A stretch of 36,397 nucleotides of DNA from an uncultured Eubacteriales bacterium (GCA_905201895.1 CAJKPX010000020.1:1-36397), one strand, 5' to 3'. Shown: positions 1 to 6,347, numbered from the stretch's first letter. The notes: a model not told the origin generated them from the letters alone. Numbers and translations: made by a program.

Positions 1-52
1 GTATGGCGAAAAAGGGCTCTCTTAAAACCGAGTTCAACCTCTTCTGCCTCGG

Positions 53-1312
53 CTAGGGCTCATCACCGCAAGAGACGATCACGAGCTCGGGCGGATTGAA
101 GATGCGAGGGATTGAGGTGTGATTGCTCAAGCCTCGGCTGATTACGCATCTGCCGTCGATTACGCCTGCGGTGTACTTGGGGAAGATGCCCTGCCCGGGG
201 GCGTAAACGCCGCGCCCGAAGAAGCGCCATTGTCCGCCGTGCGCGTGCCCGGACACCGTGAGCTCAATGGAGGTCGGCTTGATATAGGGCACGAAATATT
301 CGGGATGATGGCAGAGCAGAATGCGAAAGCCATCCATGCCTGCAAAGCGCTCGAGCGCCTCGGGGGCGGGCTTGCTTTCCGAGCCGTTCAGCCCCGAGGT
401 CAAACCGCAAATTGTCAGGTCTCCGTGGTGCGCGCAATCGTTGTCGAGCAGAACTGCGCCCGTTTGTGCAATGCGTGCCCGAATTTCCTCGGAGATGGGC
501 TTGGGTGTATGCTTGAGCCAGGGCTTGTGGCTGTGGTAGCAGCCGATTTCATGGTTGCCAAGCGAATAAAAGGTGGGCGCAATTTCGCTGCAGGTGCAGA
601 GAAACGCGTATCCTGCTGCGTCGGGGTCCGAAAGCTGGTGGTCCTCCATCAGGTCTCCCGGAATCAGAATCAGATCGGGCGACTCGGCGCGAAGCAGCTC
701 GGGCAGCTCCGACGGGATGACGCCGTGCGGGTCGGCAACAACCGCAAGTCGCAGGCGCTTGGGGGAGGAAATTGCATACCTTGTGATTTTCATATTGGAG
801 TGCGGTTTTCCTTTCAATCGGATTCGGCATAGCAGTGCAACGGTCAGGATCGCCGTGCAGCAGATCAGGGCGCCCGCGGTGTCGATGAGAACATCGGTGA
901 ATGCGGAGGCTCGCTGATCGGCAAGCATCTGATGCAGCTCATCGGTGCAGGCATAAAGAAATGCGGCGGCAACCGAGAGCGCATAGCGTGATAGCAACGC
1001 GCCGCGCCACGTCAGAAGCAGGAGCAGGATGAGTGCACCGAGCGAGCCAAATTCCGCCATGTGCGCCAGCTTGCGCACGTAGGGGTGCAGCCACTCCACG
1101 ATGCTGTCCCGTTCCGCGGGTGTTTTTTGTTCAAAATCCTTCACGGTCACCTGCGCCACCGCTTGCGTCACCTTTGAGCTGGTTTTGCCCGACTCCTCGC
1201 CGTTTTGCGCAGAGAAAAGGAAGATCACAGCCATGTTTGCCACGATCAAGAGTGCGAGGAGCACGCGGATGTAGACGATCCTTTTGATTTTTAGTTTGTT
1301 CCTATTTTTCAT
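53..1312 (-). CDS. VanZ-like membrane domain fused to calcineurin-like metallophosphoesterase
   Basis: A 419-residue protein with two halves. Residues 1-165 look VanZ-like: an N-terminal membrane segment, the FSAQNGEESG stretch, a KLAHMAEFGSLG helix and a TDELHQ...DVLIDTAGA motif near 123-148. Residues about 185-419 are a metallophosphoesterase with the usual metal ligands: D194/H196 (ADPHG), D220 (GDL), N253/H254 (GNHE), H335-H336, and H356/H358 (SGHAHGG), as in YkuE/YaeI-type membrane-associated enzymes. Met174 begins MKITRYAI, which looks like a native start of a free-standing phosphoesterase, and an SD-like GAAAGGAAAA lies about 13 nt before it, so internal initiation at position 793 is possible. 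The likely role is hydrolysis of a phosphoester at the cytoplasmic face of the membrane; the substrate is unknown. VanZ function is itself unclear (linked to teicoplanin resistance). Domain calls are firm; the fusion being one polypeptide is inferred from the open frame. Confidence 0.85.
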   Translation of the reverse strand: MKNRNKLKIKRIVYIRVLLALLIVANMAVIFLFSAQNGEESGKTSSKVTQAVAQVTVKDFEQKTPAERDSIVEWLHPYVRKLAHMAEFGSLGALILLLLLTWRGALLSRYALSVAAAFLYACTDELHQMLADQRASAFTDVLIDTAGALICCTAILTVALLCRIRLKGKPHSNMKITRYAISSPKRLRLAVVADPHGVIPSELPELLRAESPDLILIPGDLMEDHQLSDPDAAGYAFLCTCSEIAPTFYSLGNHEIGCYHSHKPWLKHTPKPISEEIRARIAQTGAVLLDNDCAHHGDLTICGLTSGLNGSESKPAPEALERFAGMDGFRILLCHHPEYFVPYIKPTSIELTVSGHAHGGQWRFFGRGVYAPGQGIFPKYTAGVIDGRCVISRGLSNHTSIPRIFNPPELVIVSCGDEP

Positions 1313-1359
1313 CGTTCCCTTTTTTCGTGCGTTTATGCATATCGTTTCTTACCTCTATT

Positions 1360-1388
1360 ATCATATCATATGTGCGACGAAAAATCAA
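1360..1388 (-). promoter_or_regulatory. Sigma-A type promoter of the VanZ/phosphoesterase gene
   Basis: On the minus strand TTGATT (1383-1388) and TATGAT (1360-1365) are separated by exactly 17 bp, about 48 bp upstream of the start codon. A second TATGAT overlaps at a 12-bp distance and is too close. Confidence 0.65.
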
Positions 1389-1425
1389 GTTCTTTTTTAT
1401 GAAAAAATCAGGTGGAAGCATCTGA

Positions 1426-1527
1426 TGCAACATTGCCCAAAGTGGCAAAAAAGGGGATGACTCAAATGCTAACGCATTTGGTCTCCCCTTGCAAATCACG
1501 CGGCAACGCGGATTCGGAACAAAAAAG
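1426..1527. repeat. 102-bp direct repeat, copy A
   Basis: This 102-bp stretch is repeated in the same orientation at 2658-2759 with only three visible mismatches. It contains a hairpin (1453-1488) whose minus-strand transcript ends in six U residues, so it can act as a minus-strand terminator. The two copies bracket the AT-rich unit next to tRNA-Thr. Confidence 0.9.
1453..1488. repeat. Short palindromic repeat, copy 1 (terminator-like)
   Basis: The core CAAATGC-taac-GCATTTG is flanked by pairing GGGG/CCCC ends. The same core occurs at 2685-2720, 11136-11174 and, with another loop, inside 20326-20388. On the minus strand this copy is followed by a T-run. Confidence 0.8.
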
Positions 1528-1626
1528 ACCTCAAACTAAGGAGACGTCCTCTAAAGGACAGTTTTTGCAATCTGTTACCTACCGACAGGAGACAATGAAT
1601 TTCACTGTTGCTAAAAAACTCTAAAA

Positions 1627-1663
1627 CACAAAAACCACAGATTGATTTTCTGTGGTTTTTGTG
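1627..1663. terminator. Perfect 15-bp hairpin overlapping a promoter
   Basis: CACAAAAACCACAGA (1627-1641) pairs perfectly with 1649-1663 around a 7-nt loop. On the minus strand it ends in a U-rich tail. The plus-strand -35 and spacer of the next gene lie within it. Confidence 0.6.
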
Positions 1664-1670
1664 CTATAAT
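1642..1670 (+). promoter_or_regulatory. Sigma-A type promoter of the 173-residue protein gene
   Basis: TTGATT (1642-1647) and TATAAT (1665-1670) are 17 bp apart, 84 bp before the start codon. The promoter is embedded in the hairpin 1627-1663, so the stem could affect melting or block read-through into it. Confidence 0.6.
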
Positions 1671-1754
1671 AGAAGTGTGGATAAAATCTATGAGATTGTT
1701 AAACGAAGTGATACATCCGAATGACAAATAAGAATTTAACATAAAGGTATTTTT

Positions 1755-2276
1755 ATGAAAAAGAAAATAATTATTTTTAGCGCAGTTATAATTACTATAA
1801 TAGTTGTTGCTATACTCGTTTTGACAAATATGTTCACCAAAGGAGTAATTACGGGTAAACTTTATCGTGTCGATAACGTTTATGAAGAAATTTATAATAT
1901 GGTCATTTCCGAAAGAAATGGATCTCAAACTATTCTCACTACCTCAATAGAGGGTTCAGAGGTTGATTATGACTTTGGATGCTTTGAACAAGTAAATATA
2001 CCTGTAAATGATGAGTATGCTGTTGTTTTGTCTTTTGTTAACCAAGATGAATTAAATATTGTGTTGTTTGAAAACAACGATAAAAGACATGATGCTACTC
2101 GCTATGTATACAATTACCAAAGCAATACTTTATACGGTAATAGAGAGGAAGCTCATTTAATTGAGATTTTTATATCGCCTTATTATTCGTGGATAGGAAA
2201 CGATGGAAAATTTGATCTTGAAAATAATGGAAATTACACGTTTGTATATACAGAATATCCTTTATCGCACGATTAA
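1755..2276 (+). CDS. Small AT-rich membrane-anchored or secreted protein of unknown function
   Basis: A 173-residue protein not recognised. Residues 4-25 form one hydrophobic segment after MKKK, giving a signal anchor or signal peptide; the remainder is polar and acidic with many Tyr, Asn and Asp and would lie outside the cell. There is no lipobox. An AAAGG ribosome binding site sits about 8 nt before ATG. The gene is conspicuously AT-rich, with A/T-ending codons, unlike the GC-rich neighbours, and lies alone between inverted repeats and 102-bp direct repeats next to tRNA-Thr, which suggests acquisition or insertion. It has its own promoter (1642-1670). The reading frame is intact, so it may be expressed. 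No function can be assigned. Confidence 0.7.
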   Translation: MKKKIIIFSAVIITIIVVAILVLTNMFTKGVITGKLYRVDNVYEEIYNMVISERNGSQTILTTSIEGSEVDYDFGCFEQVNIPVNDEYAVVLSFVNQDELNIVLFENNDKRHDATRYVYNYQSNTLYGNREEAHLIEIFISPYYSWIGNDGKFDLENNGNYTFVYTEYPLSHD

Positions 2277-2331
2277 AAAGTTTACGTTATCAATTTTAAT
2301 ATTATTTGGAAAATTGGAATGCAAATCGATA

Positions 2332-2459
2332 GAAGCCTCCCTTGTGCAAAGGGAGGTGGCACGGCTTGCCGTGACGGAGGGATTGTAAAAATTAGATTTG
2401 ACTAAAAACAATCCCTCACCGCCTGCGGCGGAGCTCCCTTTACACAAGGGAGCCTTTTC
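2332..2459. repeat. MITE-like palindromic repeat
   Basis: Two roughly 52-55-bp arms (2332-2386 and 2408-2459) are imperfect inverted copies around a short AT-rich centre. Each arm holds its own hairpins: CCTCCCTT/AAAGGGAGG and CACGG/CCGTG on the left, CCGC/GGCGG and GCTCCCTT/AAGGGAGC on the right. GGGATTGT and its complement mark the inner ends. This GGGAG-rich palindrome resembles repeats scattered in gut Clostridia genomes (recollection, not searched). Confidence 0.75.
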
Positions 2460-2521
2460 TTTTTGTTCGTCTATGACTTGTCAATTTTCCTGACAGGCAC
2501 TGCATTTGTGAGCACAAATGC

Positions 2522-2561
2522 AAAAATACGGCATATCTCATTCGAGATATGCCGTATTTTT
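2522..2561. terminator. Perfect 18-bp bidirectional terminator hairpin
   Basis: The two 18-nt arms 2522-2539 and 2544-2561 are perfectly complementary around ATTC, with A5 and T5 at the outer ends, giving a terminator in either direction. It is the nearest strong stop after the 173-residue protein gene. Confidence 0.75.
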
Positions 2562-2605
2562 GAAAAACTGTCCTTTAGAGTGACGCTCTAATGTTTAAGG
2601 TCTTT

Positions 2606-2634
2606 TGGAGCTGGTGATGTGACTCGAACACAAC
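2606..2634 (-). pseudogene. Duplicated 3' fragment of tRNA-Thr
   Basis: About 29 nt are identical to the 3' end of the intact tRNA-Thr gene at 2786-2861, covering the T-loop side, the 3' acceptor strand, the discriminator base and CCA. The anticodon and D arms are missing. It is either an att-type duplication left by tRNA-targeted integration or the stump of a second tandem tRNA gene. Confidence 0.75.
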
Positions 2635-2657
2635 TTCGGCTTCGCCTCGTAACCTGG

Positions 2658-2759
2658 TGCAACATTGCCCAAAGTGGCAAAAAAGGGGATGACTCAAATG
2701 CTAACGCATTTGGTCGCCCCCTGCAAATCACGCGGCAACGCGGATTCGAAACAAAAAAG
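2658..2759. repeat. 102-bp direct repeat, copy B
   Basis: Same orientation and almost identical to 1426-1527. It carries the second copy of the short palindrome (2685-2720). It abuts the terminator of tRNA-Thr on one side. Confidence 0.9.
2685..2720. repeat. Short palindromic repeat, copy 2 (terminator-like)
   Basis: Same core as 1453-1488, with a T-run on the minus strand. It would be a second terminator behind tRNA-Thr. Confidence 0.8.
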
Positions 2760-2779
2760 CCCGTGTCGCATTGACACGG
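2753..2779 (-). terminator. Intrinsic terminator of tRNA-Thr
   Basis: On the minus strand a 7-bp stem CCGTGTC/GACACGG with a 5-nt loop is followed by six U residues, seven bases beyond the tRNA CCA end. Confidence 0.75.
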
Positions 2780-2785
2780 ACTCTT

Positions 2786-2861
2786 TGGAGCTGGTGATGT
2801 GACTCGAACACACGACCTGCTGATTACGAATCAGCTGCACTACCGACTGTGCTACACCAGC
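2786..2861 (-). tRNA. tRNA-Thr (anticodon CGU)
   Basis: The minus strand folds as a complete 76-nt tRNA including an encoded CCA: acceptor GCTGGTG/CACCAGC, D stem GCAC/GTGC, anticodon stem GCTGA/TCAGC with loop TTCGTAA (anticodon CGT, reading ACG), T arm with TTCGAGT loop, discriminator A. It has its own promoter (2889-2917) and terminator (2753-2779). The 3' 29 nt recur at 2606-2634. Confidence 0.95.
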
Positions 2862-2888
2862 ATATTTTCTTTTCGTCATAACGTATCT

Positions 2889-2917
2889 ATTATAACCGAA
2901 AAAAGTGATTTTGTCAA
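2889..2917 (-). promoter_or_regulatory. Promoter of tRNA-Thr
   Basis: Minus-strand TTGACA (2912-2917) and TATAAT (2889-2894), 17-bp spacer, both perfect consensus, 27 bp upstream of the tRNA 5' end. Confidence 0.85.
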
Positions 2918-3006
2918 GATTATTTGCAAAAAAAGTTTTGTTATTTTACGTCTTTTTTTCTACTTTGGAAAAAAACAGAAAAAGCAGGAAAAAATTGAAA
3001 AATCTA

Positions 3007-3035
3007 TTGACAAACGATTGCTTTTGTTGTATGAT
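3007..3035 (+). promoter_or_regulatory. Promoter of the GntR/ABC operon
   Basis: TTGACA (3007-3012) and TATGAT (3030-3035) with a 17-bp spacer, 36 bp upstream of the regulator start codon. Confidence 0.85.
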
Positions 3036-3049
3036 TGTATTAGTACAAT
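3034..3049. promoter_or_regulatory. Candidate GntR/YtrA operator
   Basis: The perfect palindrome ATTGTA-TTAG-TACAAT overlaps the last bases of the -10 box and the probable transcription start. Its place suits autorepression by the GntR-type regulator encoded directly downstream. Binding is inferred from position. Confidence 0.55.
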
Positions 3050-3071
3050 AGAACAAGAAAGGAGCTTGAGA

Positions 3072-3434
3072 ATGTCGTGGAGCTTTAACAACGTGGAGCC
3101 TGTGTCAATTCAGATCGCGCGACGGTTGCGGCAGGATATTCTGCGCGGACGTTTTCAGACAAACGAGCAGATCCCACCGGTGCGCCAGCTTGCATTTGAG
3201 GCGTCGGTCAATCCAAACACCATGCAAAAGGCATTGGTGAAGCTGGAGGAGGAGGGGCTGTTGCACACGCGCGGAACGGTGGGGCGGTTTGTCACCTCAG
3301 ACTGTGAGGCGCTGGCACGTGCGCGGGAAACGCTGCGGCGTGAATCGGTGATCGGCTGGATTCGCGAGGCAGAGGCACTTGGCATGAGCCGAGAGGAAAT
3401 GATCCGATATATCAACAAGGAGGGAAATTCATGA
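3072..3434 (+). CDS. GntR-family (YtrA-type) transcriptional regulator
   Basis: A 120-residue protein. The N-terminal 70 residues form a GntR winged helix: SIQIARRLRQDILRGRF, then PPVRQLAFEASVNPNTMQKALVKLEEEG as the helix-turn-helix, then a LHTRGTVGRFV wing. Only a short helical tail follows, the size typical of the YtrA subfamily, which usually controls the ABC transporter genes beside it. The frame is open upstream, but ATG at 3072 is chosen because AAAGGAG lies at the right distance and the promoter at 3007-3035 would otherwise be inside the gene. The stop overlaps the start of the ABC ATPase (ATGA), so they are translationally coupled. Probably represses its own operon until an unknown, perhaps envelope-stress, signal. 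Confidence 0.9.
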   Translation: MSWSFNNVEPVSIQIARRLRQDILRGRFQTNEQIPPVRQLAFEASVNPNTMQKALVKLEEEGLLHTRGTVGRFVTSDCEALARARETLRRESVIGWIREAEALGMSREEMIRYINKEGNS

Positions 3435-4150
3435 GTACACCTGTTTTAACCTGTACCAATCTATGCAAGTCCTATCTGGGCGGAATTCCCGTGCTCAACA
3501 ATCTCACCTGCTCCTTTCCCGCAGGCAAGATCGTTGGGCTCCTGGGACCGAACGGATGCGGAAAATCAACGCTCATCAAGCTTGTGAGCGGAATTCTTGT
3601 GCCAAATAGCGGTGAGATCGAGGTCTGCGGCGAGCCTCGGAGCGAGGCGAGCAATGCGCTGATTTCCTATCTGCCTGAGCGCACCTATTTCAATTCGTGG
3701 ATGCGCGTGGACGATCTGATCGCCTATTTTTCGGAATTCTATGCCGATTTTTCGGAGGAAAATGCACGGCACATGATGGCGGACCTCAAGATCGACACGC
3801 GCGCCAAGCTCAAAACGCTCTCCAAGGGTACGCGCGAGAAGGTGCAGCTGATTATGGTGATGGCACGCCGCGCCAAGCTCTATCTGCTCGATGAGCCGAT
3901 CGCGGGCGTTGACCCTGCCGCGCGTGACTATATCCTGCAAACCATTATCGGAAACTATAACCCCGAGGCAACCGTGATCATCACCACGCATCTGATCCAT
4001 GACATTGAGCCGATCCTCGACGAATTTGCCTTTATGGGCTTTGGCGGTCGTATCCTCATGGCGGGGAATGCCGACGCGGTTCGCGAGGAGCACGGAAAAT
4101 CGCTCGACGAGCTGTTCAGGGAGGTGTTCAAATGTTCAAGAAACTCTTAA
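3431..4150 (+). CDS. ABC transporter ATP-binding protein (YtrB-like)
   Basis: A 239-residue ABC ATPase. Walker A is GPNGCGKS (39-46), Walker B YLLDEP (151-156), H-loop histidine at 187. The signature motif is LSKGT (130-134) instead of LSGGQ, as often seen in CcmA-like export ATPases of this type. It would energise the membrane protein encoded next, with which it overlaps by 19 bp. The start overlaps the stop of the GntR gene by 4 bp. The position after a YtrA-type repressor points to an efflux or peptide-stress type transporter; the substrate is unknown. Confidence 0.93.
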   Translation: MSTPVLTCTNLCKSYLGGIPVLNNLTCSFPAGKIVGLLGPNGCGKSTLIKLVSGILVPNSGEIEVCGEPRSEASNALISYLPERTYFNSWMRVDDLIAYFSEFYADFSEENARHMMADLKIDTRAKLKTLSKGTREKVQLIMVMARRAKLYLLDEPIAGVDPAARDYILQTIIGNYNPEATVIITTHLIHDIEPILDEFAFMGFGGRILMAGNADAVREEHGKSLDELFREVFKCSRNS

Positions 4151-4986
4151 AATACGATATGGTCGCGGTCTGGCGCTTCTGGTGGATCCTTGCCCTGGGT
4201 GTGTTGGGACTTTCCACTGTTGGTGCATTCGTGCTGCGCTTCGTGATCACCTATATCGAAAATCCCAACTTTTCGTTTTTCACAACGATCGGCATCCTGT
4301 TCCTTGTTTTGTGCGGACTTGCGGTGTTTTCGTCCTATTATGCAACCTACATTTTCGTTTACCTGCGCTTTTACAAAAACTTTTTCACCGATGAAGGTTA
4401 TCTCACCTTCACCCTGCCCGTGAGTCGCCGTCAGCTCTTTCTTTCCAAAACGCTCAACGCGCTCATCTGGCAGATGTCCCATATTTTCCTGCTGCTCCTC
4501 GCCGCTCTCATCGTTGCAACCTTTGCGCCGCCCCCAACCGACGGTGGGCTGATCAATCCCGTAGCGCTTTACCGAATTGGCGATTTTTTCAGCACCCTTT
4601 GGCGCGCGGTGGGCGGATGGACAATCGTGTATCTGCTTGAGGCTTTGCTGCTTGGCGTGCTCTGCGAGCTCTTTTCAATCGGTCTGATTCATTTTTGCAT
4701 CACCATTGGTGCGATCATTGCCAAAAAGGCAAAGCTGCTTGCCGCCATCGGCATCTACTATGCCATCAACATGGCGTTCTCGTTTGCCGCGCAAATCTTC
4801 GGCACGATCTCGCTCATGATCCTGATCGAGGGCTTTGCGTACCGCATGCAGGGAATGTCACTCAATACCGAGCATCTTGTGCTTTCGCTGGGTCTGCTCG
4901 TGATTTGCGCGATGATGGGCGTTCTTGCAAGCCTGCTTTATTGCGTTACGCTCGACCGCATTGAGCGCAAGCTCAATCTCGCATAA
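4132..4986 (+). CDS. ABC transporter permease protein
   Basis: A 284-residue integral membrane protein with about six hydrophobic segments: roughly residues 15-40, 47-75, 108-130, 155-185, 195-230 and 245-272. The segment EGYLTFTLPVSRRQLFLSKT is characteristic of ABC-2 type permeases in YtrA-linked Clostridia operons. It starts inside the ATPase gene, so the ATPase and permease are coupled and likely form the transporter. The frame stops 13 bp before the next ATG, whose GGAGG follows the stop codon. No extracellular domain is apparent. The substrate cannot be told. Confidence 0.88.
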   Translation: MFKKLLKYDMVAVWRFWWILALGVLGLSTVGAFVLRFVITYIENPNFSFFTTIGILFLVLCGLAVFSSYYATYIFVYLRFYKNFFTDEGYLTFTLPVSRRQLFLSKTLNALIWQMSHIFLLLLAALIVATFAPPPTDGGLINPVALYRIGDFFSTLWRAVGGWTIVYLLEALLLGVLCELFSIGLIHFCITIGAIIAKKAKLLAAIGIYYAINMAFSFAAQIFGTISLMILIEGFAYRMQGMSLNTEHLVLSLGLLVICAMMGVLASLLYCVTLDRIERKLNLA

Positions 4987-4999
4987 GGAGGGAACCGTT

Positions 5000-6010
5000 A
5001 TGACGAAATGGATGGAAAAACAACGCACGTTACGCCGTGTGACCCGTTCGGCGGCATTGCTGCTCTCACTCGCGCTCCTGCTCCTTGTGCTGGCATTGCC
5101 GATCTCGGCGTCGCCCGCATCGAAAAACTGGACCTGGGACTGGGACGATGATATCCTCACAGACGGAGAGGCAACCTATTCGCGCTTCGAGCTCCCGCTC
5201 GGCTATCGCATGCGGCCGCACACAATCTACGTTTATTTCAATTGGGTGGAAGGTCCCTCTGGGGAGAACTATGAGGTGCAATCCTACAAGCGTGACGGTG
5301 GAATCGTTTGGTTTGATTATTATGATTCGTATGACGATCACATTTTCGTTACCGATGAGGCGTATGATTCGCTGGAGGCGTTTTTTGACGGAGAAGCGGA
5401 AAATTTCTATCTTCATCATGAGGGTAAACGCTTGGAATACAGCGTTCCCGTCTCTTTTATCGAAGAGCTCGACAGAGCGGACGGCATGTCCGTTAAAACG
5501 ATGGACGTGCGTGATGACCTCTACGGAGCCACTCGCTACGATCTGCGCGCCTATGATGAGAGCGGTACGGTTTGCTTTACCTACGGCGCAATCTATGAGA
5601 TCGACGAGGTGTTCTACTACGTCAATCATCAGGAACTCGGCAACGAGCATTTTGACGCCAACGGCGAGTTCTCCTATCGCTCTGGAAGCGTGGAGGCAAC
5701 GGTGTTGAGCGGGAAGACGATGAACAAGCTTTTCGCTTATTTGGACGCGCTCGAGCTTAGCACCTACAAGCCTACCTATTCCTATGAGGAAGGCTCGCTT
5801 TTGGTGCCCAGCCCCGACGATTATTCGCCCTTCCTCTTCTTCGCCTGCTATATTTTGCTCGGCTTTGTTCTGCCCATTGTGCCGCTGGTGTTCGGTCTCG
5901 TTCTGCCGCGCCGCGCGAAATGGGGCAAGCCGACCTATTGGTATGCAATGGCGATCGCCGCAGGTGCATGGATCGTGCTCGCGCTGGCACTTTTGATCTT
6001 GCTGCTGTAA
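5000..6010 (+). CDS. Unknown membrane protein, last gene of the GntR/ABC operon
   Basis: A 336-residue protein not recognised. An N-terminal hydrophobic stretch at about 17-38, ending PISASPAS, is a signal peptide or anchor. An extracytoplasmic domain of about 230 residues rich in Tyr, Asp and Glu follows, then two membrane segments near 275-298 and 314-336 split by a basic RRAKWG loop. This suggests an outside domain held at the membrane beside the transporter. ATG at 5000 has GGAGG 8 nt upstream; the frame extends further into the permease gene but without a better start. As the last gene of a YtrA-type operon, it may be an accessory sensor or receptor of the transporter (inference). Confidence 0.8.
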   Translation: MTKWMEKQRTLRRVTRSAALLLSLALLLLVLALPISASPASKNWTWDWDDDILTDGEATYSRFELPLGYRMRPHTIYVYFNWVEGPSGENYEVQSYKRDGGIVWFDYYDSYDDHIFVTDEAYDSLEAFFDGEAENFYLHHEGKRLEYSVPVSFIEELDRADGMSVKTMDVRDDLYGATRYDLRAYDESGTVCFTYGAIYEIDEVFYYVNHQELGNEHFDANGEFSYRSGSVEATVLSGKTMNKLFAYLDALELSTYKPTYSYEEGSLLVPSPDDYSPFLFFACYILLGFVLPIVPLVFGLVLPRRAKWGKPTYWYAMAIAAGAWIVLALALLILLL

Positions 6011-6038
6011 GCGCGAATCGGCAATATCTGAAAAGAGA

Positions 6039-6072
6039 GGCGCACCCGATACGGCTTCGCATCGGGCGCGCC
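6039..6072. terminator. Left flanking hairpin of dispersed repeat 1
   Basis: A stem of GGCGC-ACCCGAT type with a GCTT loop, preceded on the plus strand by AAAAGAGA, lies just after the stop at 6010. Nearly the same hairpin recurs at 6307-6334, on the other side of the repeat. As a terminator it points to the minus strand, where its A-tract becomes the U-tail. Confidence 0.6.
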
Positions 6073-6099
6073 GAGGGTGTAGACGAAAGGCACGTGATT

Positions 6100-6267
6100 T
6101 GTCAGCTTGCACAGGCTCCTTAGCCGCTTTTCTCTTGTAGGAAGGAGGCGCAAGAGAAAAGCTTGCAAAAGAGAACGCCGATAGGGGAATTTCGCCCTCT
6201 GCGGAGGGCGAGGAGGGCTACGCGCCCTCCACCGCGCCGCCTTTTGAAAAAGGCGGGCGAAAACTTT
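6100..6267. repeat. Dispersed multi-hairpin repeat, copy 1 (168 bp)
   Basis: It aligns end to end with 24033-24199 at close to 90% identity by eye. In order it holds a stem CTTTTCTCTTG/CAAGAGAAAAG, a stem CGCCCTC/GAGGGCG, a stem GGAGGGC/GCCCTCC, and a stem CCGCCTTTT/AAAAAGGCGGG. It contains no start-to-stop frame shared by the two copies. It sits between convergent genes, as does copy 2. It could be a structured RNA, a non-autonomous palindromic element or a 3'-end/boundary element. Confidence 0.85.
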
Positions 6268-6306
6268 CAGCAGCTTGACGCCCCCCGTTTTTTTGTCTAA
6301 AATTCG

Positions 6307-6334
6307 GCGCCCGATGCGAATTCGCATCGGGCGC
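6307..6334. terminator. Right flanking hairpin of dispersed repeat 1
   Basis: A perfect 12-bp stem GCGCCCGATGCG/CGCATCGGGCGC with AATT loop, followed on the plus strand by G and TCTCTTTT. It is a plus-strand terminator, so together with 6039-6072 it closes the repeat from both sides between the ABC operon and ppa. Confidence 0.65.
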
Positions 6335-6347
6335 GTCTCTTTTGCTT

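Larger units (their letters stand above)
1523..2606. repeat. Unit bounded by imperfect 44-bp inverted repeats
   Basis: The left arm 1523-1566 and right arm 2563-2606 are inverted copies: the inner 18 bp (CTCTAAAGGACAGTTTTT and its complement) match perfectly, the outer 8 bp match perfectly, and the middle is degenerate. Between them lie one AT-rich gene, a MITE-like repeat and a long hairpin. The right arm abuts the duplicated tRNA-Thr 3' fragment; the left arm abuts repeat copy A. No transposase or recombinase gene is inside, so if mobile it is non-autonomous. It may instead be a pair of related terminators. Confidence 0.6.

Noticed and set aside
1523..2606. Complete insertion sequence
   Set aside because: No transposase; the inverted arms are imperfect and could be related terminators.
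2586..2660. A second functional tRNA gene
   Set aside because: Only the 3' 29 nt match; anticodon and D arms are absent.
1426..2759. CRISPR array from the repeated units
   Set aside because: Only two copies of a 102-bp repeat 1.2 kb apart, no regular spacers and no cas genes.
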